Assembly (NCBI RefSeq): GCF_900497805.2
Contig: NW_020954610.1
Span: 21,509,855 to 21,573,854 of the forward strand
DNA from: Vombatus ursinus
Taxonomy: Eukaryota > Chordata > Mammalia > Diprotodontia > Vombatidae
Length of the DNA: 64,000 bases
Direction: 5' to 3'
Below, one piece after another: positions 33,122 to 43,780 of the stretch. Under the pieces are notes generated by a model. The model did no database searches. It was not told where the DNA came from and worked only from the letters and a program-made list of their open reading frames with translations. Positions within the stretch are counted from its first letter, which is position 1. Every line of letters begins with the position of its first letter. The translations under genes were made by a program, and so were the position numbers.

Positions 33122-34352
33122 ATGAGCAAAAAGAAACATATGATGGATTCATATTATAAGAACAGTGAAGATCAAGGCAGAAATTCTGAAGAGGACAACA
33201 TTGTTAACAAACTCACATCTGGAACCTCAAAAGAGAGTATGAATTGGTCTGAAGCCCCAAAAGCCTTTTTAGAAGAGCTCAAGAAGGATTTTAAAAGTAA
33301 AATGAGAGAAGTATAAGAAAAAATGGGAAAAGAAATGAGAGGGATGCAAGAGAGAGTTAATAGCTTGGAAAAGGAAGGACAAAACTTAACTGTAGAAAAC
33401 AAGTCCTTAAAAAAATACAATTGGCCAACTGGAAAAAAAAAAGTACACTGAAGAAAACAAGTCCCTAAAGAATACCATAGGCCAAATGGGGAAGGAGGTA
33501 CAAAATCTAGAAGAAAACAATTTGTTAAAAATTAGAATTGTGGGGGAGGGCAGCTAGGTGGTGCAGTGGATAGAGCACTGGCCCAGGATTCAGGAGGACC
33601 TGAGTTCAAATCCAGCCTCAGATGCATAACACTTACCAGCTGTGTGATCCTTGGCAAGTCACTTCACCCCATTGCCAAACCAAATTAAAAAAAAAAATTA
33701 GAATTGGGCAAATGGAAGCTAATGACTCTATGAGAGGACAAGAATCAGTCAAACAAAAACAAAAGAATGAAAAAATAGAAGAAAATGTAAAATACCTCAT
33801 TGGCAAAACAACTGACCTGGAAAATCAATCCAGGAGAAACAATTTAAAAATTATTGGTCTACCTGAAAATCATGATAAAAAAAGAGCCTGGACAGTATCT
33901 TTCAGGAAATCATAAAGGAAAACTGCCCTGAAGTCCTAGAACCAGTGGGTACAATAGCCATAGAAAGAATCCGCCAATCACCTCCTGAAAGAGATCCCAA
34001 ATTGAAAACACCAAGAAATATAGTAGCCAAATTTCAAAATTCCCAGGTCAAAGAGAAAATCCTGAAAGCAGCCAGAAAGAAATAATATAAATATTACAGA
34101 TCAACAGTCAAGATTACACGGGACCTTGCAGCTTCTACATTAAAAGATCGTGTGGTGTGGAATATGATATTCTGTAAGGCAAAGGAGCTTGGATTACAAC
34201 CAAAGATCAAGTCCCCAGCTAAAATGAGCATGATCTTTCAGAGGAGGAGATGGATATACAATGAAATAGGGGACTTCTATACTTTCCTGATAAACAGACC
34301 AGAGCTCAACAGAAAATCTGATCTTCAAATACAAGACTCAAGAGAGATATAA
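33122..34352 (+). pseudogene. L1 ORF1 relic (HAL1-B copy B), split by a SINE
   Basis: ATG 33122 begins MSKKKHMMDSYYKNSEDQGR, open to a stop near 33316. Coil units follow in shifted frames. After the SINE, 33700-33890 is open again (ANDSMRGQESVKQKQKNEKI, YLIGKTTDLENQSRRNNLKI). The C-terminal domain runs FCKAKELGLQPKIKSPAKMS to QIQDSREI at 34352. At least three breaks plus the SINE inactivate it. Confidence 0.9.
33541..33693 (+). mobile_element. tRNA-derived SINE in HAL1-B ORF1
   Basis: GGGCAGCTAGGTGGTGCAGT (head), GAGTTCAAATCCAGCCTCAG (B box) and TGGCAAGTCACTTCACCCC, ending in a short A run. AAAATTAGAATTG at 33528-33540 is repeated at 33694-33706 as its target duplication. Confidence 0.95.
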
Positions 34353-35022
34353 AAAGGTAAACAGGATGGAAAGAAACAACATGTTATTAATAAGGGCAAT
34401 CTGTTTCCATCCCTACAAGGGAAGATGACACTTGTAACTCTTGAGAACTGTATTGTTATTACACCATGTTAAAGGTGTATCCATCAGGAAGGTGGGTATA
34501 AATTGACTTTGATGTAATGATGAAAAAAATCTAATCAAGTGGGTTAAATGGATCCAAGTAAATGGATTAATCTGATCTAACTAAGAAAATGTACGGAGAG
34601 GAAAGAAAAGGAGGAGGCAGACAAGGGTAAATTACATCACAGGAAAAGGCACAAAAACCTATTACAGCAGAGGGAAAAAAAGGGAGGAAGATGAGCATTG
34701 TTTGAACCTTACTCTCATCAGATTTGGCTCAAGAAGGGAATAACATAATCAGTTAAGTATAGACATCTAACATGCCCTATAGACAGTAGGAGGGAAAAAT
34801 GTAAGAAAAGAGAGGGAGGGATAGAAGGGAGGGAAGCAGTAGTAAGGATAAAGGGGAAGAGAAGGGAAGGGGGTAATAAAAGGGAGGTGGAACTGAGGGA
34901 GGCAGTGGTCAAAAGCAAAACATTACTGTGGAGGGAAAAGGAGAAAGGAGAAAGAAAAACATAAACAAGGGGGGAAAAGGATGGAGAGAAAGACACAGAT
35001 AGTAATCATAACTGTGAATATG

Positions 35023-35540
35023 CTATATGAATATAATGGAATACTATTTTGCTATAAGAAATGATGAACAGGCAGACTTCACAAAAATCTGGAAAGACTT
35101 CTATGGTTTGATGCTGAGTGAAGTGAGCAGAACCAGGAGAACATTGTACACGGTAACAGCCACATTGTGCGATGACTAATATTGATAGACTTAACTCTTC
35201 TCAGCAATACAAGGATCGAAGACATCTCCAAAAGCCTCATGATGGAGAATGCTATCCATATCCAAAGAAAAAACTATGGTGTTTGAATTCAGATCATAGC
35301 ATATTCTTTGCTATTTCTTCTGTTGTGTTTTGTTTCCTCTTTCTGGTGGTTCCTCCCATTAGTTCTAATTCTTACTTAAAACATCATTAATATGAAAATA
35401 TGTTTAATAGGAATGTATATGTATAGCCTATATCAGATTGTGCACCATCTTGGGGAGGGAGGTAGGGAGGGAGTGGGGGAAAAATTTAAAACTCAAAAGC
35501 TTATGGAAGTGATTGTTGATAAATCAAAATAACTTAATAA
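35023..35540 (+). pseudogene. ORF2 C-terminal tail and 3' UTR of HAL1-B copy B
   Basis: After the join come CTATATGAATATAATGGAAT and then a readable ORF2 end (35172-35390, TNIDRLNSSQQYKDRRHLQK). The 3' UTR carries CACCATCTTGGGGAGGGAGG and the A/T-rich tail. It has the same order and length as 14548-15070. Confidence 0.85.
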
Positions 35541-35557
35541 AAAATAATAAATTTGAG

Positions 35558-35760
35558 CACAGAAACCCTGTTGTACATTATATGTACCATCATCATCATC
35601 ATCATCATCATCATCATTATCATAGTTATTATTAATCCTTATTTTTACAGATGAAGAAACTGATGCTCATAGAGTGTTAGTACTGTCCTTGGTCATAAAG
35701 CTAGTAATTGTCAGAAATGACATTTCAACCCATGTCTTCATTACAACACAATACATGCTA
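35558..35760 (-). mobile_element. MIR-type SINE with (ATC)n
   Basis: An ATC tract (35587-35617) leads into TTATTTTTACAGATGAAGAA, ACTGATGCTCATAGAG and GGTCATAAAGCTAGTAATTG, the reverse complement of a MIR core. Confidence 0.8.
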
Positions 35761-35867
35761 TGTAATATTGTCACATTTTAATTTTTAAGGAAAACTTATC
35801 CCTCTTGCCAGTTATTATTCTTCCAAGAACATATTTTTATTCTTGTATTGATATTTTCAGTAAATAT

Positions 35868-35945
35868 AGGATCATAGAATCAAAATTCTAGAGTTGAACA
35901 GGACTACAGAGTTCATCTAGTGCAAATCTTCCTTTACAAATTCCT
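35868..35945 (-). mobile_element. MIR/THER-like SINE tail
   Basis: GGATCATAGAATCAAAATTC, GAGTTGAACAGGACTACAGA and GTTCATCTAGTGCAAATC resemble the reverse complement of the 3' part of a MIR/THER1-like SINE. Confidence 0.5.
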
Positions 35946-37356
35946 TAATATCATAATAGATTAAAAGTTCTGTGAAGAAAAAGATGGCATTATTTATCAT
36001 CATAGATATGGCATAGTTCATCTCTCTGAAGGTGGTGTGTTTGATTCATGTTCAAGCAATTATTGTGTTTGATAAGTTAATAATGTGTTCCTATGAAATA
36101 CATCTGGAACATCGATGTGGTCTGGCAGAAAATGACTATATTTCTCTTTTTAAATTTCTGTTATTTTTTAACTTTCTCATCTTTATACGATTAAATAAGA
36201 GTGATTTCTTTAGGGTTCTTTATTAAAATAAAAATCCTATTTGTTTCTTCTGTCAGTTTTGACCCCTCAGAAGGAAAAGATATTTTGCTTGCTTGCATAA
36301 TCCCTGATGATAAAACTTCTTGACTCTTACGTTTGTCGAGGAAATTTAGAATGGAATTATCCTTATTTATCCCTTAGAATACCCATCCACACAAACCTTG
36401 ATGGCAAATGAATGAGGTTCCAAGAACATGACAAAAATTGAGGATGGCAGATATTGCCATACTTTTTACATGCAGTGACACTATCATTTTGAACAGACAT
36501 GCCCTGAATCCAATTCCTGACCTAATGTGTCTGCCAATGCTTGTGCTTCTGCCTACTGGGCCAACACCAGGGATTTGGGAATTTATTGCTGCAGAAAAGC
36601 AAGAGGCAGACCTCCAGCATCTGCCAAAGGAGCCAAATTTATATTGCTAGTGATTGATCTATTTTCCTACACTATTTGTACCACTTGGACCAACTGGCAC
36701 ATATGATAAATCTCCCTTTCTCAATATTTTCAGGTTTTTGAAAAATATCATCTATTATTTCATTTATTTATTCAAGTCAATTTTATACACCAACCACAAA
36801 TAATTAACTCATTGCTAAAATGTCAGAAAGAAAACATGGGCTAATAGAAAGAACACTAGATAAGAGGTTGTGGGACATTGTTTAATGACTTGTTCATATG
36901 GTTTGATATGTGAACCATGGGAATTTAGTTCCTTTGTTTTGACTTCTCCACACCTATAGAATGAGGATGCAACTATCTTCTTATGCACAAATTAATTATT
37001 GACTTATTAAATGATAAATAGCTTTATTAAAATATAAGGAAATAGAAGGTATTTTTATAGAAATGAATAACTTTTCAGAGAAAAGAAATATAACTGCTGA
37101 AGGGGTAGATCATAGCAGCTACTGAATAAATACACTAGTAAGCACTACAATAAAGTTTAGTAGAGGGAGCAAAGAAAGGATTAAATAATTTTATATTTCA
37201 AAATGAAATTAGAAAGATAATATAGCTGTAGAGGAAGCTCTAATTATTCAATTTGGAATTGGCCTGGAATCTGGGGTTAACAACCCCATCTCAGGGTCTT
37301 GGTCTTTAGTCCAAAAATGAGCTATTTTACAAATTATCAAAATAAGGATTGATGTG
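35946..37356. other. Unique AT-rich DNA; possible degraded MIR
   Basis: 36838-36975 (TAGAAAGAACACTAGATAAG, CTATAGAATGAGGATG) may be a very worn MIR. A 70-residue frame at 36438-36650 has no recognised domain. No gene called. Confidence 0.4.
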
Positions 37357-37360
37357 ATAA

Positions 37361-38060
37361 TGATGGGATACTTGGGTGCTTGTGCTTGTACTTGGACCCC
37401 AATTTCTCCCTAGTCTCAGAAACACTGTCTCTGACAACCACTCCCCAGGCCAAGGACACTGTGCCTAGCAGTTATTCATGTGTGGGCCCCAGCAAGACCC
37501 TTATCTCTCTCCCTGGTGATGCTACACAAAGCTGGGTGAGAGAGTGCCAGGCTGCTCAGGCCCCAGCCCTCAGATCATGTCTCTGGAAGCCTCCCAATTC
37601 CTTAGTAAGTTACTGTCTTGTGAGAAAGCTTTCCCTTGTTGCAGCACATTCTCTCATCAGGACAGAGAGAGAGGGGTGCATTGCCCAGCCTAAGGAGTTT
37701 TGTCCTTGGCTGGCCTGAGAACTCTTCCTCCTGCCAGACTCCCAAGATCCACACCTCTATCATCTCCCTCCCTGTCTGGTATACTCCCTGTACTTTCTCA
37801 TCCATAGCTCCCAAAGACACCTGGACCTTTAGATTACCTCATCAGTGTCCCTGATATTCCTTTCCCATGCCCTTTTCCATGTAAACCCTAGCTCCATCCT
37901 CAGTCTCTTGCAGGTTCCTTAAGAATCCTTGGGCGCTGAAAAGCATAACAATAAATCTTTGCCACCTTGACTTAAAGAATGCTTGAGTCTGTGAATTCAT
38001 TCCAGATGACCTGTCCTGTACTCTGGTCTTTCAGGGGTCTCAACCTCTTAGACCGCGACA
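37361..38060 (+). mobile_element. Solo LTR of an endogenous retrovirus (fossil)
   Basis: A ~700 bp block begins TGATGGGATACTTGGGTGC and ends CTTAGACCGCGACA. It is GC-richer than its surroundings and has an AATAAA polyadenylation signal at 37950-37955 about 105 bp before the end, as expected for R/U5. The four bases ATAA precede and follow it, consistent with a 4-bp target duplication of a class I (gammaretrovirus-like) element. No internal viral sequence adjoins it, so it looks like a solo LTR left by recombination. Family and age are not known. Confidence 0.6.
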
Positions 38061-38304
38061 ATAATAATTTAGATGAAATTTGCCAGCTATCAAATCTTCT
38101 TTCTCACTTCCTTTCAGGTGCTCCATTTAAACATAGTGCTTAGTGATCTAGACTAAATCTGATATGTTTATAAAACCATTTGTAACTTTAGCCTAAGGAA
38201 AATAGGTACAAAACCATGCAGTATTAAATAATATATAACAATGGATACTATTGTAATAAGTTAGAATCCTCCCCACCCCAAGAGGATTTTTAAGGTAGGT
38301 AGAT

Positions 38305-38461
38305 TCAGATGTCACTAGATTCAGAGTTGGATGGCCTTTGTTCAAGCACTGACTCTTTAGCTTGTTAGCTGTGTGAGATGTTAGGCTAATCATATAACTA
38401 TATTTAACTATATTTCAAATTTCATTTGTAAAATGTGTTACCTGCCCTACCTATAACAATG
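38305..38461 (+). mobile_element. MIR-type SINE, left half
   Basis: TTAGCTTGTTAGCTGTGTGA, TTCATTTGTAAAATG and ACCTGCCCTACCTATAACA are worn MIR core and 3' phrases. The element breaks here and appears to resume at 41380. Confidence 0.6.
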
Positions 38462-39273
38462 GTTTGTTTTTAATTAGTTTATTTATTTTTAATTTTCAGC
38501 ATTCACTTCCACAAGATTTTGAGTTCCAAATTTTCTCCCCATCTCGGCCCTCCCCCCACCCCAAGATAGCATGCATTCTCAGTACTCCCTCTCCTAACCT
38601 GCCCTTCCTTCTGTCTCTCCCCTTCTCCTTCTCTTATCTCCTTCCTCTTCAATTTTCCTGTAGGGCAGGATAGATTTCTATACCCCATTTCCTGTATATC
38701 TTATTTCCCAGTTGCATATGAAAACACTTTTTTTAACTTTTGTTTTTAAAATTTTGGGTTCCAACTTTTCTCCCTTCCTCCCTCCCCACTCACCCTCATT
38801 GAGAAGGCAAGCAACTTGATACAAGTTATATATGTGTAGTCTAGCAAAACACTTCCATAGTAGTCAGGCTGTGAAAAACTAAGTATATTTCCCTTCACAC
38901 TATCCTGACCCCCCTCATTAATTCTATTCTCTCTTTTAACCCAGTCCTTCCTTAGTAGTATTTGCTTCTGATTACCTCCTCCTCCAATCTGCCCTCCCCT
39001 CTATCATCCACCTGCTCTCTTGTTCCCTCCCCCCCCCATTTTCCTGTAGGGTAGATGTCCATACCCAATATTCTCTCCTTAATCCAAATACGATGAGAAT
39101 AAGATTCACTCATTCTCTCTCACCTTCCACGGTAAAAGTCTTTTCTTGTCTGTTTTATGTCAAATAATTTACACCATTCTACCTCTCCCTTTCTCCTCTC
39201 CATATAATCCTCTCTCACCCCTTAATTTTATTCTCCAGATATCACCCCTTCAACTTCAAATCACCCTGTGTCC

Positions 39274-39276
<3 letters not shown>

Positions 39277-39326
<50 letters not shown>

Positions 39327-39336
39327 NNNNNNNNNN

Positions 39337-39383
<47 letters not shown>
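39277..39383. repeat. (TCTA)n microsatellite with assembly gap
   Basis: At least 24 TCTA units interrupted by ten Ns (39327-39336), so the true length is unknown. It occupies the family A spacer position. Confidence 0.95.
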
Positions 39384-39524
39384 TTACATACATATAATTT
39401 GTTTCCCTCCAACTACTCTAATACTGACAAAGGACTTGAGAGTTGCCAATATCATCTTTCCATGCAGAAGGTAAATAGTTCAACCTTAATAAGTCTCTTA
39501 CGTCTCTTTGGCATTTACCTCTTC

Positions 39525-40594
39525 ATGTTTCTCTTGAGTCTTGTATCTGAAAGTCAAATTTTCTATTCTGCTCTGGTCTTTTCATCAAGAATGCTTGAAA
39601 GTCCTCTATTTCACTGAATGTCCATTTTTCTCCTGAAGGATTATGCTCAGTTTTGCTGGGTAGGTGATTCTTGGTTGTAATCCTATCTCCTTTGCCCTAC
39701 AAAATATCATATCCCAATCCCTCTGGTCTCTTAATGTAGAAGCAGCTAAATCTTGTGTTATCCTGATTGTGTTTCCACAAGACTTGAATTGTTTCTTTCT
39801 GGCTGCTTGCAATACTTTCTCCTTGACCTGGAAATTCTGGAATTTGGTTACAATATTCCTAAGAGTTTTCCTTTGGGGATCTCTTTCAGGAGATGATTGG
39901 TGGATTCTTTCAAATTCTATTTTGCCCTCTGGTTCTAAAATATCAGGGCAGTTTTCCTTGATAATTTTTTGAAAGGTGATGTCTAGGCTCTTTTTTTGAT
40001 CATGGCTTTCAGATAGTCCTATAATTTTTAAATTATCTCTCCTGAACCTATTTTCCAGGTCAGTTGTTTTTCCAATGAGATATTTCACATTCCCTTCTAT
40101 TTTTTCATTCTTTTAAATTTGTTTTTACAGTGTCTTGATTTCTCATGAAGTCACTAGCTCCCAATTGCTCCATTCTAATTTTTAAGGAAGTATTTTCTTC
40201 AGTAAGCGTTTGGACTTCCTTTTCTCTTTGGCCAATTTTGCTTTTTAGGGCATTCTTCTCCTCATTGGCTTTTTGGACCTCTTTTGCCATTTGGGTTAAG
40301 CTATTTTTTAAGATGTTATTTTCTTCAGTATTTTTTTGAGTGTCTTTTAGCAAGGTATTGACTTGTTTTTCATGATTTTCTTGCATCATTCTCACTTTTT
40401 CCTCTACTTCTTTTACTTGCTTCTCAAAATCCTTTTTGAGTACTTCCATGGCCTGGGACCAATTCATATTTTTTCTTGGAGGCTTTGGAGGTAGGAGTTT
40501 TGACTTTGTTGTCTTCTTCTGGTTGTATGTTTTGATTTTCTTTGTCACCAAAGTAAGTTCCTATGGTCTGACTCTTTTTGCTCTGCTTGCTCAT
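39525..40594 (-). pseudogene. L1 ORF1 relic (HAL1-A copy 3)
   Basis: ATG 40594 reads MSKQSKKSQTIGTYFGDKEN. 40551-40105 is open for 148 codons: NMNWSQAMEVLKKDFEKQVK and a coil with 21-residue units (QMAKEVQKANEEKNALKSKI, GQREKEVQTLTEENTSLKIR). 40088-39606 is open for 160 codons: YLIGKTTDLENRFRRDNLKI (RRM), QVKEKVLQAARKKQFKSCGN and PAKLSIILQEK (C-terminal domain). Three frameshifts (about 40450, 40095 and 39610) are the only breaks I see, making it the least decayed ORF1 here. Confidence 0.9.
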
Positions 40595-40767
40595 GATCCC
40601 AGCCAATTAATTGAGTTATAAACTCTTTGTTAAGGTAGGGGTATGCTTCCAGTGGGGGAATGCACTTTCCCAAACTTTGGGGGTTTTGTGCAGCTGTTTT
40701 CAAAGATACTTCTAGGGATCTGAAAATTTTCAGTTCTTCCAAGGGGCTATGATCAAAGGAGAGGTGT

Positions 40768-40980
40768 TTACTCCTTTTCTGGCCTATGCTTTAGTGTATG
40801 AGTGACCATAAGCTCTCTTTTCTGTCTTGGAACTGTGAGGAGGATTCTCTCTCCAATGCCACTACAAGCTCCACCATGCCAGTGCTCCTCCTCGCCCCAG
40901 GACTGCCACTGAGAACTCTGTCCCAGATTCAAGTATGGGCAAAGCAAGAGAATCTTGTACCAGGAAAGAGATCCCTGCAA
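40768..40980 (-). other. Open frame in the HAL1-A 5' UTR
   Basis: A 70-codon frame (MQGSLSWYKILLLCPYLNLG, QSWGEEEHWHGGACSGIGER, ending HRPEKE) is the counterpart of the frame at 5345-5677 and 6782-7009. The protein-level resemblance is strong, but the nucleotide similarity alone explains it. Coding not shown. Confidence 0.35.
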
Positions 40981-41379
40981 TCCCCCTCTAATCAGCCACT
41001 TGATTTCCCCTCAGTCTGTGGGAAGGAAGCTCTAGAAGTAGCCTTACTTGGGTACTGAGGCTGGGGTCACACTTCTCTCTCACCGCAGACACAGATTTTT
41101 CTACTGACCTTCTAAGTTGTCTTTGGTGTTCATGGTTTGAAAAGTCTGGAAACCTCCACAGCTCCCTGTGATTCATTCCGGTGCGATATACCTTTCTGAT
41201 CAACCATCCAGGTTGTCTTGGGTTGGTTTTTTTCACTCTGTCTTTTTTGTTTCACTCTGTCTTTTTGTGGGTTCTGCTGCTTTAAAATTTGTTTAAAGTC
41301 ATTTTTACAGGTATATGGAGGGGTTTGGGGGAGAGCTCAAGCAAGTCACTGCTTTTACTCCTCCATCTTGGCTCTACCC

Positions 41380-41450
41380 CTCCAGAGTATTGTTGTGACG
41401 ATTAATGTCCATGAAAATACTAAATAAATTGTAAAGCACTTTAAAAAATA
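41380..41450 (+). mobile_element. MIR-type SINE, right half
   Basis: AGTATTGTTGTGACGATTAA and TTGTAAAGCACTTTAAAAA are the MIR 3' phrases that would follow CTACCTATAACA at 38461. Confidence 0.6.
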
Positions 41451-41985
41451 AATGCCTTAGACCATCTCCCCTGTACCACATGACTGATGTTATCCTACAA
41501 ATAATAATATAAACACTTCAATCTGGATAAACTATAGTGCAGTCAAACGTAAAGAACAACAACAACAAAAGGCAATTCATGTAGAATTTGTATAAACTTA
41601 ATTTTTAAATGGCAGAACATACTCTGAATCAGATCCCTTTGTCTACAATTATCCAAACTTAATTGTTCTATTCTTTGTATCTTATCTTTCTCATCTAAAA
41701 AACAGAAACATCCCCTGCTTTGACGTTTCCAAGTTCAAATGGAAGAATTTTCCTGGGCTAAACAAAGAAAAAGAAAACAGATGATGTTAGGAATAAAGAC
41801 CTGCTGGGGCACTAGAACTGTTGATCTTTGTCAGTGTCTTGAATATGGTTCCAAAGAACTGTCCAGAAAAATAAGTAGAGGAGAAAAAGATAAAACAAGG
41901 AATATTTCATTTTCATATACAAATATTATAACAATCTGATAGGCAATGACTTTCATGTTGGTTTAAATGTTGGTTTGTTTGGTGT
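41451..41985. other. Unique AT-rich DNA
   Basis: No repeat family or gene recognised. A short AACAACAACAAC run at 41553-41567 could be a SINE tail but lacks a body. Confidence 0.5.
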
Positions 41986-42083
41986 GGGAGAAAGAATGTA
42001 TGCTGTCTTGGGGTTGGGCAAGAGGAGAGATGGAGAGAAAATTTGGAGCTCAAAAATCTCGTGGAAGTGAATATTGAAAACTA

Positions 42084-42116
<33 letters not shown>

Positions 42117-42135
42117 AATAAATTGATAAAAAATA
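41986..42135 (+). mobile_element. Truncated HAL1-A/L1 3' end with (TA)n
   Basis: ATGTATGCTGTCTTGGGGTT, TTTGGAGCTCAAAAATCTCG and GAATATTGAAAACTAATATA match the second 3' end of family A. A TA tract lies at 42083-42108. Confidence 0.8.
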
Positions 42136-42139
42136 AAGT

Positions 42140-43780
42140 AAGATGCACTCAGAAAACAGAAAAGGGAGAGGTAAAATGGGAAAATTTTTCCACATGAAAG
42201 AAGTGCTCAAAGAAGAGCTTTTACAAGGAAGGGGGAAATGGGAAAGTTTGTGTGCAACATTCAAAGAGAGAAGAATACATATATACTCTCAGTTTGGAAT
42301 AGAAATCTGTCTTACCCAGTAGGGAAATGAGAGGGGATATGAGTAACAAACGGGAAGGGATGTGAGGAGGAGTTATAAAAGGGAGGAAGGACTAAGGGAT
42401 CCAGTGGTCAGTAGAGAAATGGACTTCTGAGGAAGGATGGAGAGAAAGAAGGATAAGAAAATAGGAGGGAGGGAAATAGAGTTAGTAATCATAACTATGA
42501 ATGTAAATGAGATGAACTCACCAATGAAGTGGAAGTATATAGTAGAATGAATTAGAAATCAGAATGTAACAATACCTTGTTTACCAAAGACACACTTAAA
42601 ACTGAAAGACACACACAGAGTTAAAATAAAGGGCTGAAGCAAAATCTATTGTGCTTCAGCTGAAGTAAAGAAGGCAAATAGTAATCATGATCTCAAACAA
42701 AGCAAAAACAAAAAATAGACCAAATTAAAAGAGACAATTAGGGAAGCTACATTTTGCTAAAAGTTATCACAGGAAATAATATTAATTTTTTTTACACTAA
42801 ATGTCTCTGATAAAGGCCTAATTTCTTAGGGAGCTGAAGTAAATTTATAAAAATAAGAGCCATTCCGCAATTGAAAAATGGTCAAAGGAAATGAACAGGT
42901 AGTTTTCAGCAGAAGAAATCAAAGTTATCTATATTCATATGAAGAAATGCTCTAAATCACTATTATGATTAGAGAAACGCAAATTAAAACAACTCAGAGC
43001 TACCACTTCACAGCTTTCAGAAATGACAATTGACGGAGGGGATGAGGTAAAATACATACACTAATACTGCTGGTGGAATTGTGAACTGGTTTAAACATTC
43101 TGGAGAACAATTGTGCATACCCTTTGATTCAGCAATATCACTACTAGGTCTTTACCCCAAAGAGTCCAAAGAAAAAGGGAAAAAGAGATAAATTTACACA
43201 AATATTTATAGCAGCTCTTTTTGTGGTGGCAAAAAATGGAAATTTAAGGGATATCCATCAATTGGGGCATGGCTGAACAAGTTGTAAAATATTAGTGTTA
43301 TGGAGTACTATTGTGTTATAAGAAATTATGAGGGGGTGGTTTTAGAAAAAACAAACTATAACAAGACCTGTGTGAACTGATGCAAAGTGAAATGAGAAGA
43401 ATCAGGAGATCATCGTCCACAGTAGTGCTGTAATGATGATTAATTGTGAAAGACTTGGCTACTCTGATCAATTCAATGTTCTAAGAAAATTCCAAAGAAC
43501 TCATGATGAACATGATGAATCTCCAGACAGAGGAAACTGATGAACTCTAAGTGAAAATTGAAGTATAATTTTCTTGCTCTCTTTACTTTTTTTTTCTTTT
43601 GTTTTGCAATATGGATAGTATGGAAATAGTAGCATGATTTCATATGTATAATTGATATCATTTGTTTTCCTTTTTAGTGAGTGAAGGAGTGGTGGGAGAG
43701 AGGGAAAGAATTTGGAACGCCAAATTTAAAAAAAAGTGTTAGAAATGAATAAATAAATTTATTTTAAAAAATGAAAAAAA
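42140..43780 (+). mobile_element. L1 with internal ORF2 deletion
   Basis: It starts in the purine-rich spacer after ORF1, enters ORF2 at about 42487 (NHNYECK-like endonuclease start, LVYQRHT), and at about 42803 jumps to late ORF2 codons (TCTCTGATAAAGGCCTAATT). The older-subtype C-terminus follows (AATGGTCAAAGGAAATGAAC, GCAGCTCTTTTTGTGGTGGC, AACTGATGCAAAGTGAAATG), then a 3' UTR ending AAATGAATAAATAAATTTAT. About 2.3 kb of ORF2 is missing. The join differs from that in HAL1-B. Confidence 0.8.

Larger units (their letters stand above)
32359..35546 (+). mobile_element. HAL1-like element, family B, copy B: full length with target duplication
   Basis: It is about 3.19 kb, or about 3.0 kb without the inserted SINE. 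It has a 5' UTR (GAGCCAACATGGTGAAGTAA at 32378, the YY1-type site mutated to CAACATGG), an ORF1 relic from 33122 to 34352, a purine-rich spacer, the first ORF2 codons (ATCATAACTGTGAATATG), the ORF2 deletion join at about 35020, the ORF2 C-terminal end (DRLNSSQQYKDRRHLQKPHD), and a 3' UTR ending AACTTAATAAAAAATA. An exact 11-bp duplication shows that it was inserted already lacking most of ORF2. Confidence 0.9.
38462..41379 (-). mobile_element. HAL1-like element, family A, copy 3 (best preserved)
   Basis: On the minus strand: a 5' UTR from 41379 (GTAGAGCCAAGATGGAGGAG; YY1-type site 41362-41369), ORF1 (40594 to about 39525), a spacer with a long TCTA tract, 3' end no. 1 (about 38900-38740), a second spacer and 3' end no. 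2 (about 38590-38462). There is no trace of ORF2. At 2.9 kb it is the best estimate of a full family A unit. It appears to lie inside a MIR. Confidence 0.85.

Noticed and set aside
36438-36650. 70-codon frame of fairly normal composition
   Set aside because: No recognised protein and no splice sites I trust; kept as unique DNA.
37380-37854. Open frames on both strands
   Set aside because: They lie inside the solo LTR, are GC-rich and lack any known domain.
39146-39474. Frames rich in YLSI repeats
   Set aside because: Translations of the TCTA microsatellite, interrupted by the N gap. The same applies to 46303-46806.
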